NCBI GenBank assembly: GCA_035268985.1
Contig: DATFJV010000081.1
Coordinates: forward strand, 1-36,266
Direction: 5' to 3'
DNA: 36,266 bases
Source: JAAYHV01 sp035268985
GTDB taxonomy: Bacteria; Bacillota; Clostridia; Peptostreptococcales; Anaerovoracaceae
The notes under the pieces were generated by a model. The model saw only the letters and a program-made list of their open reading frames with translations. It had not been told where the DNA came from and made no database searches. This document shows, in pieces, positions 17,634 through 26,140 of this stretch. The stretch's first letter is position 1. The number at the start of each line of letters is the position of its first letter. The translations under genes and the position numbers were made by a program.

Positions 17634-20264
17634 TCACTTTAGTTCATACCAAGAATTGCCTTTATTTACATCGCACAAAAGTTTAACCGACATATTAATT
17701 GCATTCATCATATTTGAAACTAATAGATCAACTACAACTTCTTCTTCTGATTTTTCTGCCTCGATTATCAGTTCATCGTGTATTTGCAAAATTAATTTAG
17801 ATTTTAACCCTCTGTCCTTAATTTCTTCATTAACCTTTACCATTGCTAATTTTATTACATCCGCAGCAGAGCCTTGAATAGGCGTATTCATGGCTAATCT
17901 CTCACCCATTTGTCTTGTCATGAATTTAGGTGAATTTAATTCAGGTAGCCATCTTTTTCGTCCAAGTATAGTTGTTACATAGCCTTTATTTTTTCCTTCC
18001 ATTTTCATTGTATCCATGTAGTTTTTTACATCAGGATGCTTATTAAAGTATTCATCTATATAATCCTTAGCCTGTTTCATCGATATATTTAGTTCCTCAC
18101 TCAAACCAAATCCACTCATCCCATAAATAACTCCAAAATTAACAGCTTTTGCCCTTGATCTATCAATTGCTTCAACAGAATCATATGGGATTTCAAAAAC
18201 TCTAGATGCTGTCAACCTATGTATATCATCACCTCTATTAAAAGCATCAATTAATTCTTGGTCTTTACTTAAATGGGCAAGAACTCTTAACTCTATTTGA
18301 GAATAATCGGCACCAATGAACACTTTATTTTCATCGCTCACAACAAAGGCCTTTCTTAGGTTTCTACCATATTCATTTCTAATTGGAATATTTTGCAAAT
18401 TAGGCTCATTACAACTAATTCTTCCCGTTGAAGTAATAGTTTGGTTGAAATGTGGGTGTGTCCTACCGTCAGTTCCAATTAACGGTAATAGCCCTTCAAC
18501 ATACGTGCTATTTAGCTTAGAATAAGTCCTGTATTCCAATATATATTTAATAATTGGATGCTTATCCTTTAGTTTTTCCAAAACATCCACATTGGTGGAA
18601 TAACCACTTTTAGTTTTCTTATATGGAGGTAATCCTAATTTATCAAAAAGAATAATTCCAAGTTGCTTTGGTGAATTAATGTTAAAATCTTCTCCTGCCA
18701 AATCAATTATGTTATTTTTAAGTTCAGCTATTTTAGCATTTAAAGACTTTCCTATTTCATTCAATACATCCTTGTCAGTTTTAATGCCATTTAATTCCAT
18801 TTCAGCCATAACTCTTATTAACGGTAATTCACATTCAAATAGGACATTATCTAGTTCAAATTCTTTTATACTTAATATTAAACTGTCTTTAACAAGCTTT
18901 ATTACACTTAAATACTCTTTATAATACTCGATGTTTTTGTTATCAAAATTGCCAAACAAATCCACTTGTTGGTTGTTTTTCTGGAACTCTTCCTCTGCTA
19001 CAATTTCAATACCAAGGTTAGTTAATGAAATTTTATCAATTAAATATTTGGACCTGGTAGGTTCCAATAAATACATGGCAATTTTCGTATCAAACCCTAG
19101 TTCAAAGTTATCATAGCCAAAATACATTAATTGATATAGATCTTCCTTAAGTTCATGACCAATTAAACTAAGTGACTTTTTGTTTAACTCATTTACGATT
19201 TTGTATATATCATCAGTCAAGTAATAGAAATACTTATTGGTTAATAACATTACAGCAGTAACATTAGGTTTTGTCACATGATTCTTATCACCTAATACCT
19301 TAATGACTGCCACAGAATTATTTTCAATTTTATTTAATAAGTTAATGTCAGTTAAAACTTTAATATTATCTGTATCTATTTCCACTTTTTCTTTGGATTC
19401 ACCAATATCTAGCCTTTTTAAAAATGAATTAAATTCAAGTTTTTGATATATTGGAACTAATTCATCCATATTAGGGTTTTTTAATATCATTTCATCAAAA
19501 TCAATATCTATTGGTACTGATTTTTCTATGGTCGCAAGTCTCTTACTCATTATAGCTGAATCACTATTTTCTTTTATGAGGTTTTTAATTCTTTCTTTTT
19601 TTATTTCATCTGCGTTTTCAACTATATTTTCAACAGTTCCAAATTCCTTTAATAAATTTGTACCAGTTTTAATTCCAATTCCCGGTACTCCAGGAATATT
19701 GTCAGATTTATCACCCATAAGACCCTTTAGATCAATAAATTCAGAAGGAGTCAAGCCATATACTTCTTCCATTTTATTTAAATCATAGGTTTCGAATTGA
19801 GTTACACCCTTTTTATTTATAACTATGTTGATATTGTCCGTTACAAGTTGGAGAGCATCCTTATCTCCCGTTACAATATATGTTTCCATGCCTGTCTCGT
19901 CAGCTTTACATGCTACAGTTCCAATAACATCATCTGCTTCATAACCAGATATCTCAATTATCTTTATATTCATAGCGTCCAAAACATCATGAAGAATTGG
20001 TATTTCCATTAACAGCTCATCAGGGGTTTTCTTTCTACCCGCCTTATATTCCTCATATTCCAAATGCCTAAATGTGGGACCTTTTACATCAAAGGCAACC
20101 ATCATATGTGTGGGAGAAAAGTCCTCTTTTAATTTGTTTATCATATTTATGAAGGAATATATACCTTGAGTATAGATACCTTCTTTAGTTACCATAGGAA
20201 CGGTCATGGCATAATATGCCCTAAACAGTAAGCTATTTCCGTCAATTATTAGTATTTTACTCAT
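17634..20264 (-). CDS. polA: DNA polymerase I
   Basis: Repair and Okazaki-fragment polymerase of family A. It has an N-terminal 5'-3' exonuclease domain (LIIDGNSLLFRAYYAM; GDKSDNIPGVPGIG), a middle 3'-5' exonuclease-like domain, and the polymerase domain. Motif A DYSQIELR starts at D653, motif B contains RSRAKAVNFGVIYGMSG, and motif C QIHDEL includes D830. The middle domain lacks the DxE metal-ligand pair that E. coli uses (the segment reads SVAVIKVLGD), so proofreading is probably absent, as in Bacillus-type Pol I. Length 876 is normal. The start overlaps the upstream S58 peptidase gene by 8 bases, pointing to coupling. Confidence 0.98.
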   Translation of the reverse strand: MSKILIIDGNSLLFRAYYAMTVPMVTKEGIYTQGIYSFINMINKLKEDFSPTHMMVAFDVKGPTFRHLEYEEYKAGRKKTPDELLMEIPILHDVLDAMNIKIIEISGYEADDVIGTVACKADETGMETYIVTGDKDALQLVTDNINIVINKKGVTQFETYDLNKMEEVYGLTPSEFIDLKGLMGDKSDNIPGVPGIGIKTGTNLLKEFGTVENIVENADEIKKERIKNLIKENSDSAIMSKRLATIEKSVPIDIDFDEMILKNPNMDELVPIYQKLEFNSFLKRLDIGESKEKVEIDTDNIKVLTDINLLNKIENNSVAVIKVLGDKNHVTKPNVTAVMLLTNKYFYYLTDDIYKIVNELNKKSLSLIGHELKEDLYQLMYFGYDNFELGFDTKIAMYLLEPTRSKYLIDKISLTNLGIEIVAEEEFQKNNQQVDLFGNFDNKNIEYYKEYLSVIKLVKDSLILSIKEFELDNVLFECELPLIRVMAEMELNGIKTDKDVLNEIGKSLNAKIAELKNNIIDLAGEDFNINSPKQLGIILFDKLGLPPYKKTKSGYSTNVDVLEKLKDKHPIIKYILEYRTYSKLNSTYVEGLLPLIGTDGRTHPHFNQTITSTGRISCNEPNLQNIPIRNEYGRNLRKAFVVSDENKVFIGADYSQIELRVLAHLSKDQELIDAFNRGDDIHRLTASRVFEIPYDSVEAIDRSRAKAVNFGVIYGMSGFGLSEELNISMKQAKDYIDEYFNKHPDVKNYMDTMKMEGKNKGYVTTILGRKRWLPELNSPKFMTRQMGERLAMNTPIQGSAADVIKLAMVKVNEEIKDRGLKSKLILQIHDELIIEAEKSEEEVVVDLLVSNMMNAINMSVKLLCDVNKGNSWYELK

Positions 20265-21216
20265 TTATATCCTCCATTGCTATAAAGCCATATTCACTTT
20301 TGGCATTTTTCACACCACTTACTATTGCTTCTTCCATTATTTTAGTCCCCATTACAGCTAAAGAATCAAATGCACCTTCCACCTCACATGTGCTCATTAC
20401 AAATACAGTATCCCCATCAAAACTACCGTGAACAGGTTTAATACTTCTAGCATAACCATCATGGAGTATTGATGCTAGTTTATTGCAATTTGCTTTAGTC
20501 ATTTTTACATTGGTTATAAAGCAGGAAATCGTTGTATTACCTTCAAAAACATTAATATTCTCATCGTGCATTCCAATCATTATATCCTCAGTATTTAAAA
20601 GTATTCCTTTATCCCTATCATATATTCCTGCTATCTGTTTACCGTTTTCATAAATATCTCCTAGGGCATTGACAGCGACTATAGCTCCCGCTTTGATGTC
20701 ACCCATCTTCGCAGCTTTTGCTCCTATACCAGACTTCATGGACTTTTCTATTCCAATGAATTTACCCACAGTTGCGCCTTTACCTGCTCCATAATTTCCT
20801 TCTTTAAAGTTACCATCATACGCTTTTTCACAACATCTATATCCCATTTCTCTATCAGGTCTTATATTCTTATCACCGACTACTAAGTCAAATAAACTTG
20901 CTCCGCAAACTATGGGAACTACAGTTACTCCAACGTTAAAACCAATATTCTTTTCCTCAAGATAATTCATAATGCCAGATGCGGCTTCTAGACCATAAGC
21001 ACTACCACCACTTAAACAAACAGCATGTATCTTATCAACCATATTTTCTGATTTTAATAAATCAGTTTCTCTTGTGGCCGGTCCTCCTCCTCTTACATCA
21101 ACACCAGCAACGGCTCCCTTTTCACAAATTATGCTTGTTACTCCAGTTCCACCATTTTCATCTTCCATGTTACCTATTTTAAACCCATTTATTTCTTTAA
21201 TATCTATATATTCCAT
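20257..21216 (-). CDS. S58 (P1/DmpA) family peptidase
   Basis: 319-residue member of the P1 family (L-aminopeptidase/D-esterase, beta-aminopeptidase), N-terminal-nucleophile enzymes that cleave themselves into two chains. Supporting stretches are GGTGVT near the N terminus, RGGGPATRETDLL, VCLSGGSAYGLEAA, and EGNTTISCFITN at about residues 225-236, where the self-cleavage and the nucleophilic Thr (T228 or T229) are expected. Natural substrates of this family are poorly known; relatives act on short or D/beta-amino peptides. AGAGGTGGG precedes the ATG. It leads polA and coaE on an apparent operon with its own promoter. No signal peptide is visible, so it is cytoplasmic. Confidence 0.85.
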   Translation of the reverse strand: MEYIDIKEINGFKIGNMEDENGGTGVTSIICEKGAVAGVDVRGGGPATRETDLLKSENMVDKIHAVCLSGGSAYGLEAASGIMNYLEEKNIGFNVGVTVVPIVCGASLFDLVVGDKNIRPDREMGYRCCEKAYDGNFKEGNYGAGKGATVGKFIGIEKSMKSGIGAKAAKMGDIKAGAIVAVNALGDIYENGKQIAGIYDRDKGILLNTEDIMIGMHDENINVFEGNTTISCFITNVKMTKANCNKLASILHDGYARSIKPVHGSFDGDTVFVMSTCEVEGAFDSLAVMGTKIMEEAIVSGVKNAKSEYGFIAMEDINE

Positions 21217-21232
21217 ATCCCACCTCTAGATT

Positions 21233-21261
21233 ATTATATATTCCTATAGCTTTATTTACAA
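21233..21261 (-). promoter_or_regulatory. Promoter for the S58 peptidase-polA-coaE operon
   Basis: TTGTAA (21256-21261) and a perfect TATAAT (21233-21238) are 17 bases apart on the minus strand. The -35 box overlaps the stop codon of the upstream LysR gene. Transcription would start near 21226, about 10 bases before the peptidase ATG. Confidence 0.75.
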
Positions 21262-22113
21262 TGCTAACTTGTCAAAATATGCAACTAAATAATTATAGAA
21301 TATGTTAACCACTCCATTATCTGCTTTCTTGTCATTTTTTTTGATAACTATATTTCTATAGCATTTAGGATATTTGATAGCAATAAAATCAACACTTTTA
21401 CTAACTCTTTTACCCCAAGTATATGAAGGCCAAAAACCAACACCTAGTCCTGCTTCAATGAAATTTCTTACGCTTGTAGTATTATCACTTTCAAATACTA
21501 TATTAGGATAAAACCCCGCTTCCCTGCAGTACTGATCCGTTATTTCTCTTATGCCTTTACCATATATTGACGCAAACTTCATCTCACTGCATTCTTTTAG
21601 CAAAATGCCATTCAAATCTCCCTTTAAAAGGGATTTAGGCATTGCTAAAAAAATTTCTTCATTTACTACAGCCACATTATCCCTATCTGAAACATCATCT
21701 CTAGTGGTACTTATAACTATATCAGAATTTTTAGTTTCCACTTGACTGAAGTTAAAGGCAACACTATCATTTTCCTTACGGTAATTTAATATAGCATCTG
21801 TTACTATTCTAGAAGCAGCTAATACATTTATATTTATTGTATTATCCTGCTCCTCTTTTAATTTACTCATCTGCTTTTTTATATTGTCAAAATCCTCTAT
21901 TATTGGCTCAACTACATTTAGTAACTCCGCGCCATAATCCGTCAGTACTATATTTCTGCCATTTGGCATAAATAAAGGGACAGAAAGTTCAGCCTCCAAT
22001 TTACTTATAACTTGGGATAAGGCTGGCTGAGCCACATGAAGCTCAGCTGCCGCCCTTGTCATATGCTGAAGTCTAGCGACTTTTTGAAAATATTTTAATT
22101 GATTTATGTCCAT
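21256..22113 (-). CDS. LysR-family transcriptional regulator
   Basis: Transcription factor with an N-terminal winged helix-turn-helix (QLKYFQKVARLQHMTRAA, AQPALSQVISKLE) and a C-terminal periplasmic-binding-protein-like effector domain (RNFIEAGLGVGFWPSYTW near the end). I choose the ATG at 22113 (285 residues): AGAGGTG lies 5-8 bases upstream, whereas an in-frame ATG ten codons earlier has no ribosome binding site and would lie almost on the predicted transcription start. It is divergent from a small PQ-loop membrane protein, the classic arrangement for a LysR regulator and its target. A dyad lies in its own leader. The effector is unknown. Confidence 0.93.
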   Translation of the reverse strand: MDINQLKYFQKVARLQHMTRAAAELHVAQPALSQVISKLEAELSVPLFMPNGRNIVLTDYGAELLNVVEPIIEDFDNIKKQMSKLKEEQDNTININVLAASRIVTDAILNYRKENDSVAFNFSQVETKNSDIVISTTRDDVSDRDNVAVVNEEIFLAMPKSLLKGDLNGILLKECSEMKFASIYGKGIREITDQYCREAGFYPNIVFESDNTTSVRNFIEAGLGVGFWPSYTWGKRVSKSVDFIAIKYPKCYRNIVIKKNDKKADNGVVNIFYNYLVAYFDKLAL

Positions 22114-22125
22114 AATACACCTCTC

Positions 22126-22140
22126 ATAAGCAATACTTAT
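22126..22140. promoter_or_regulatory. Candidate LysR operator (15-bp dyad)
   Basis: ATAAG-caata-CTTAT is a perfect inverted repeat that fits the T-N11-A layout of LysR-type binding sites. It lies at about +7 to +21 of the predicted LysR transcript and centred about 65-70 bases upstream of the likely start of the divergent PQ-loop gene. That spacing suits repression of the regulator and activation of its neighbour. No binding data; inference from position and symmetry. Confidence 0.5.
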
Positions 22141-22153
22141 CATTATTATATTA

Positions 22154-22182
22154 ATTATATATTAGCTTTAATCATTAAACAA
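22154..22182 (-). promoter_or_regulatory. Promoter of the LysR regulator gene
   Basis: TTGTTT (22177-22182) and TATAAT (22154-22159) are 17 bases apart on the minus strand. The divergent plus-strand gene has a TATTAT/TATATA stretch at 22186-22196 but no good -35 box, as expected for an activator-dependent promoter. Confidence 0.65.
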
Positions 22183-22216
22183 GTATATTATATATATAGA
22201 CAAAAGGGAGGTTACT

Positions 22217-22522
22217 ATGTCACAGATATTTGAAACTGTTATGCTATTGTGCTTCGGGGCTTCCTGGCCAATGGCTTTAGTAAAGAATTTTAAGGCAAAA
22301 TCAGCCAAAGGAATGAGCCTACCCTTTCTTATATTAATAACATCTGGTTACATATTTGGCATAAGCGCAAAATTAGTAACTGACAATTATTCATATGTTC
22401 TATGGGTATATGCATTAAACCTTGCCATAGTTTCCATGAATCTCATTGTATATTTTAGAAATCTAAACCTTGATAGGGGTATTAATACTAGTAAAAATCC
22501 TAAAAAAGTTAGTTATAATTAA
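22217..22522 (+). CDS. PQ-loop/SemiSWEET-like small membrane protein
   Basis: The only plus-strand gene. It encodes 101 residues with three predicted membrane segments (about 5-25, 36-56 and 61-82) and a polar tail. The first segment and following loop (P18-M19, then KSAKGMSLPFL) follow the PQ-loop pattern of SWEET/SemiSWEET transporters, a proline-containing helix end followed by KS..G.S. However, the hallmark Gln is Met here. SemiSWEETs are three-helix proteins that work as dimers and move small sugars; transport of sugar by this one is not shown. A strong AAAGGGAGG site precedes the ATG. It is divergent from the LysR gene, which is its probable regulator. Confidence 0.75.
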   Translation: MSQIFETVMLLCFGASWPMALVKNFKAKSAKGMSLPFLILITSGYIFGISAKLVTDNYSYVLWVYALNLAIVSMNLIVYFRNLNLDRGINTSKNPKKVSYN

Positions 22523-22547
22523 AAAATGGCGCATGGCGCCATTTTTT
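22521..22547. terminator. Bidirectional intrinsic terminator between the PQ-loop gene and hydrogenase
   Basis: A 12-bp perfect inverted repeat (22521-22532 with 22536-22547; AAAAAATGGCGC/GCGCCATTTTTT) with a 3-base loop. Its A and T ends provide a T run in both directions. It overlaps the plus-strand stop codon and lies 16 bases after the convergent hydrogenase stop, so it should end both transcripts. Confidence 0.92.
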
Positions 22548-22562
22548 AATTCATTTTTATGT

Positions 22563-24302
22563 TTATGCGAATGGATTAGGAGCAATCTCCCATTTCGTGT
22601 GATCAGTATGAAGTAAATGAGATATTTCAGGCCTTCTCTCATATAAGGATATTATAGAAGGATTCTCGTGACTAAATCTCATATCAGCATTTCTATCCAA
22701 TGTATACAGTGTTGCTCCCCTAGTAAGTGATATCTCATAATCATGGTTTATTGGTTGTCCTCCACCTGCTACACAACCTCCAGGGCATGCCATAATTTCT
22801 ACAAAGTGATAGTGTTTTTCACCTTTTTCAATGGAGTCAACAAGCTTTCTCGCGTTGGCAAGGCCGCTTACAATGGCAATATTTACTGTCTTGTCACCTA
22901 TATCAATACTAGCTTCTCTCATTCCCGTATTTCCATCAACTGGTCTTACATTATAGAATTTTGTTGGATCCGGATTCTTATGAGTTAATATGGCATATAC
23001 ACTTCTAAGCGCAGCTTCCATAACTCCGCCTGTGGCTCCAAATATTACTCCTGCTCCAGTTCCTTGACCCACATTTGCACCTTGTATTCTATCAAATTGC
23101 CCTTCTTCAAGTTTTGCAGGGTTAATGAAGCTAGCTTTAACCATTCTAGCAAGTTCCCTTGTTGTAATTACTAAATCTACATCGGGGTCGTCATTAGTCT
23201 TCATTGTGGGAAGCTCATATTCTCCCTTCTTTGCTAAACATGGCATAATTGATACAACGTTTATGTTTTCTCTATCTATACATAAGTTTTTCGCAACATC
23301 TTCTTTAATTATCGTTCCAAACATCTGCTGCGGCGATTTGGCAGTTGATAGGTGTTTAACTGAATTAGGGAAATTGGATTTTGCAAAGCTTACCCATGCA
23401 GGGCAGCATGATGTATATAGGGGAAATTTGGATTCATCTCCTTCATTAAGAAGATTAATAAATTCCTTGCCTTCTTCCATTATAGTTAAATCTGCCGAAA
23501 AAGTTGTATCAAATATATAGTCTGCTCCCATTCTTCTAAGGGCAGTAATCAATCTTTCTATTGTAGCAACTTCAGGTTTAATACCAAGGTCTTCAGCCCA
23601 GGCTGTCCTTACAGCAGGTGCTATTTGAATTATAGTAAATTTACTTTCATCATTTAACATTTCCCTTAATATTTCTGTGTCATCTCTAACTCTCAAGGCT
23701 CCCACTGGGCAATGTACTATGCATTGTCCACATAAGACGCAGTGGGACTCTTTGATATTTTTATTCCCAAACACTCCAATGGAAGTTTTTCCTCCGCTAT
23801 TTACAGTATCCCACACCCCAACGTTTTGAACGTTGTTACATACTTGTACACATCTCAAACAACTTATACACTTAGCATTGTCCCTTATAAGCGGAAAGTC
23901 TTGATCCCAAGGCTTTTTTACTATCTTCTTTTCATAGATATTATCAATTATACCTAAAGCATTTGACAATCTTTGCAATTCACAGTTACCAGATCTCACA
24001 CAAGAAGTACAAGTTACCTCATGGTTTGATAATAGAAGTTCCACATTTACTCTTCTTGCTTTTCTAACCTTTTCTGAATGAGTATTTATAACCATGCCTT
24101 CTTGAACCGCGGTATTGCATGAAGTCACAAGCCTTTGAGCACCTTCAACTTCAACAAGGCATACTCTACAGTTGCCTGTTTGGTTAACATTCTTCAAGTA
24201 ACAAAGTGTAGGAATGTCAACACCTATTACCTTTGCCGCTTCCAATATGGTAGTACCTTCAGGTACATTTAAGTTCATTTTATCTATAGTTAAATTTACC
24301 AT
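22563..24302 (-). CDS. hydA: Catalytic [FeFe] hydrogenase, M3 type (HydA; HydDB group A2 likely)
   Basis: Reversibly converts H2 to protons and electrons at an H-cluster in the cytoplasm. The 579 residues have the full M3 layout: a plant-type [2Fe-2S] domain (C34, C45, C48, C62), a His-Cys3 cluster motif (HEVTCTSCVRSGNC), two [4Fe-4S] motifs (CISCLRCVQVC and CVLCGQCIVHC), then the catalytic domain. All three H-cluster signatures are intact: TSCCPAW with C299 and C300, MPCLAKKGE with C355, and MACPGGCVAGGGQP with C506 and C510. It is therefore catalytic, not a sensory relative. The ATG overlaps the upstream NuoF/GltD-like fusion by 7 bases. That partner suggests the glutamate-synthase-linked group A2 rather than the HydABC bifurcating type. 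HydEFG maturases are not in this window. Confidence 0.97.
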   Translation of the reverse strand: MVNLTIDKMNLNVPEGTTILEAAKVIGVDIPTLCYLKNVNQTGNCRVCLVEVEGAQRLVTSCNTAVQEGMVINTHSEKVRKARRVNVELLLSNHEVTCTSCVRSGNCELQRLSNALGIIDNIYEKKIVKKPWDQDFPLIRDNAKCISCLRCVQVCNNVQNVGVWDTVNSGGKTSIGVFGNKNIKESHCVLCGQCIVHCPVGALRVRDDTEILREMLNDESKFTIIQIAPAVRTAWAEDLGIKPEVATIERLITALRRMGADYIFDTTFSADLTIMEEGKEFINLLNEGDESKFPLYTSCCPAWVSFAKSNFPNSVKHLSTAKSPQQMFGTIIKEDVAKNLCIDRENINVVSIMPCLAKKGEYELPTMKTNDDPDVDLVITTRELARMVKASFINPAKLEEGQFDRIQGANVGQGTGAGVIFGATGGVMEAALRSVYAILTHKNPDPTKFYNVRPVDGNTGMREASIDIGDKTVNIAIVSGLANARKLVDSIEKGEKHYHFVEIMACPGGCVAGGGQPINHDYEISLTRGATLYTLDRNADMRFSHENPSIISLYERRPEISHLLHTDHTKWEIAPNPFA

Positions 24303-26140
24303 TTTTTCCTCCTATCTTTCCACTCTGCTCCGTAACCATAATGGTCGCATCTCATACATCTTTGCGCTTCCTTTATGGCTTCATCTAAAGATAGGCCGTT
24401 TTCAACAGCATCAAAGTCATTAGCTCTTACTCTTGCTAATCTTTCCGTACCATTAGCCCTACCCCAAGGAGTAATATTTACAATATCAGGATAAGGAGCT
24501 TCTATTTCTGGCTCAATGATGTGGTTAAAGCCCAAATAGTTGTCTATATTTGCAGCAGCTACTTTGCCTGCTGCTACAGCTTTTATTACAGTTGCAGGAC
24601 CTGTTACACAGTCACCACCTGAATAAACACCATCCATTTCTCCTACATTAGCTTTTTCATTTGCAACTATTGCATCCCTATCAAGGGGAACACTATTTTT
24701 GCCAAAGTAATCAGATTCAATGGCTTGCCCTATTGCAACTATTATTATGTCACACTCAAATCTAAATGATTCAAGCCCACATGGTATTGGCATGGGTCTA
24801 TTTGAAGAATCAAGCATTCCTGCCCTCTGCCCTTTGGCACAGAAAGTTACAATATTTCCATTTTCGTCCCTATCAATTTTCTCAGGTGCCATTAAAGTTA
24901 TTAACTCGCAACCTTCAGCAATTGCGCCATCGATTTCAGGTTCAAGGGCTGTCATATCTTGTCTTCTTCTTCTATATAATATTGAAGTGCTTTCAGCACC
25001 TAATCTAACTGAGGTACGAGCCGCATCCATGGCTACATTACCACCGCCAATTACGCAAACTTTCTTTCCAGTAAAATCATATTTTTCGCCATCTTCTATT
25101 CTTCCCAATAAGTCAATCGCCGGAATAACATTATCACCCTTGCGACCTTCCACATCTAATTTTTTATCACTATGGGCACCTATTGCAATATATACTGCGT
25201 CAAATTCATCTCTTAATTTACTTATGCCCGGATTGCCGTCACTACCGATTTGGGAACCCAAGTGAACATCTATACCAACTTTAAGAATATTATTTATATC
25301 AGCATCCAAAGTCTTAGCAGGCAATCTGTATCTAGGAATACCATATCGCATCATACCCCCAAGTTTTTTATGCTTTTCAAAAACTTCAACCTTATGTCCC
25401 ATAATTGATAAGAAATATGCAGCAGTAAGACCAGCTGGCCCGCCCCCAATTACAGCTACCCTTTTATCAGTTTTTGGGAACTTCTTAGGAGGTTCGATAT
25501 CTTCATTTGCATTATCACATGCAAATCTTTTTAGTTCTCTGATATTAACAGCATCATCAATTAGTATACGCCTACATTTAGTTTCGCACGGATGCTCGCA
25601 AACATATCCACACACTGCAGGGAACGGATTATCCTTCCTTATAACTCTAATAGCATCCTCGTATCTACCCTCAGCTATCATCGCAATATAGTCCGGAACT
25701 TCTACTCCAGCAGGACATTTGGCCTGACATGGAATTTCCTGAGTAGTAGTAAAAGCACAGCAGTCATTTTCTATATGACTAATATAGTCTTCTCTAAAAC
25801 TATTAATGCTATTTAATACCGCTTCAGCAGCTTTGAATCCTATTGCACAATCCGAAGAATTATATATAGTATCTGCCGTAGTCTCTAGCAACTCTAAGGT
25901 ACCATAGTCAGCTTTGCCATCCATGATTTTTTCAAGCATGTTGATAAGTTGTGCAATACCTACTCTGCATGGTGTACACTTACCACAGGACTGGGCATGA
26001 CAAAGTCTTAAAAATACAGTTACCATGTCAACAGGGCATAGTATTGCTGCTCCTGAATTAACACGCATGGTTACTGTTTCATAGATTTGATCCAGTGCCA
26101 GTTCTGCCCTTGAAGGTGGTTCAATTTTAATCCTATCCAC
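24296..26140 (-). CDS. Hydrogenase-linked flavoprotein: NuoF C-terminal Fe-S domain fused to a GltD-like NAD(P)H/FAD module
   Basis: Residues 1-125 match only the C-terminal [4Fe-4S] part of NuoF/HydB (SCGKCTPCR with C52, C55 and C58, plus C98). The NADH/FMN-binding and most of the SLBB region are absent. Residues 130-215 form a GltD-type double [4Fe-4S] domain (C138, C142, C177, C181, C185, C189). Then come the FAD-binding GGGPAG at 232-237, a second Rossmann motif GGGNVAMDAA followed by the YRRRR stretch, FAD-binding GGDCVTGP, and a C-terminal CMRCD. It probably passes electrons between NAD(P)H and HydA. The start is GTG at 26140 with a good AAAGGAG site, overlapping the ABC ATPase gene by 8 bases. 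NADPH preference is suggested but not certain. Confidence 0.88.
   Translation of the reverse strand: MDRIKIEPPSRAELALDQIYETVTMRVNSGAAILCPVDMVTVFLRLCHAQSCGKCTPCRVGIAQLINMLEKIMDGKADYGTLELLETTADTIYNSSDCAIGFKAAEAVLNSINSFREDYISHIENDCCAFTTTQEIPCQAKCPAGVEVPDYIAMIAEGRYEDAIRVIRKDNPFPAVCGYVCEHPCETKCRRILIDDAVNIRELKRFACDNANEDIEPPKKFPKTDKRVAVIGGGPAGLTAAYFLSIMGHKVEVFEKHKKLGGMMRYGIPRYRLPAKTLDADINNILKVGIDVHLGSQIGSDGNPGISKLRDEFDAVYIAIGAHSDKKLDVEGRKGDNVIPAIDLLGRIEDGEKYDFTGKKVCVIGGGNVAMDAARTSVRLGAESTSILYRRRRQDMTALEPEIDGAIAEGCELITLMAPEKIDRDENGNIVTFCAKGQRAGMLDSSNRPMPIPCGLESFRFECDIIIVAIGQAIESDYFGKNSVPLDRDAIVANEKANVGEMDGVYSGGDCVTGPATVIKAVAAGKVAAANIDNYLGFNHIIEPEIEAPYPDIVNITPWGRANGTERLARVRANDFDAVENGLSLDEAIKEAQRCMRCDHYGYGAEWKDRRKKW

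Noticed and set aside
22563..24302. Possible sensory or non-catalytic [FeFe] hydrogenase relative
   Set aside because: All H-cluster cysteines in TSCCP, MPC and the MACPGGC motif are present, as is the proton-path cysteine C299, so a catalytic enzyme is the better reading.
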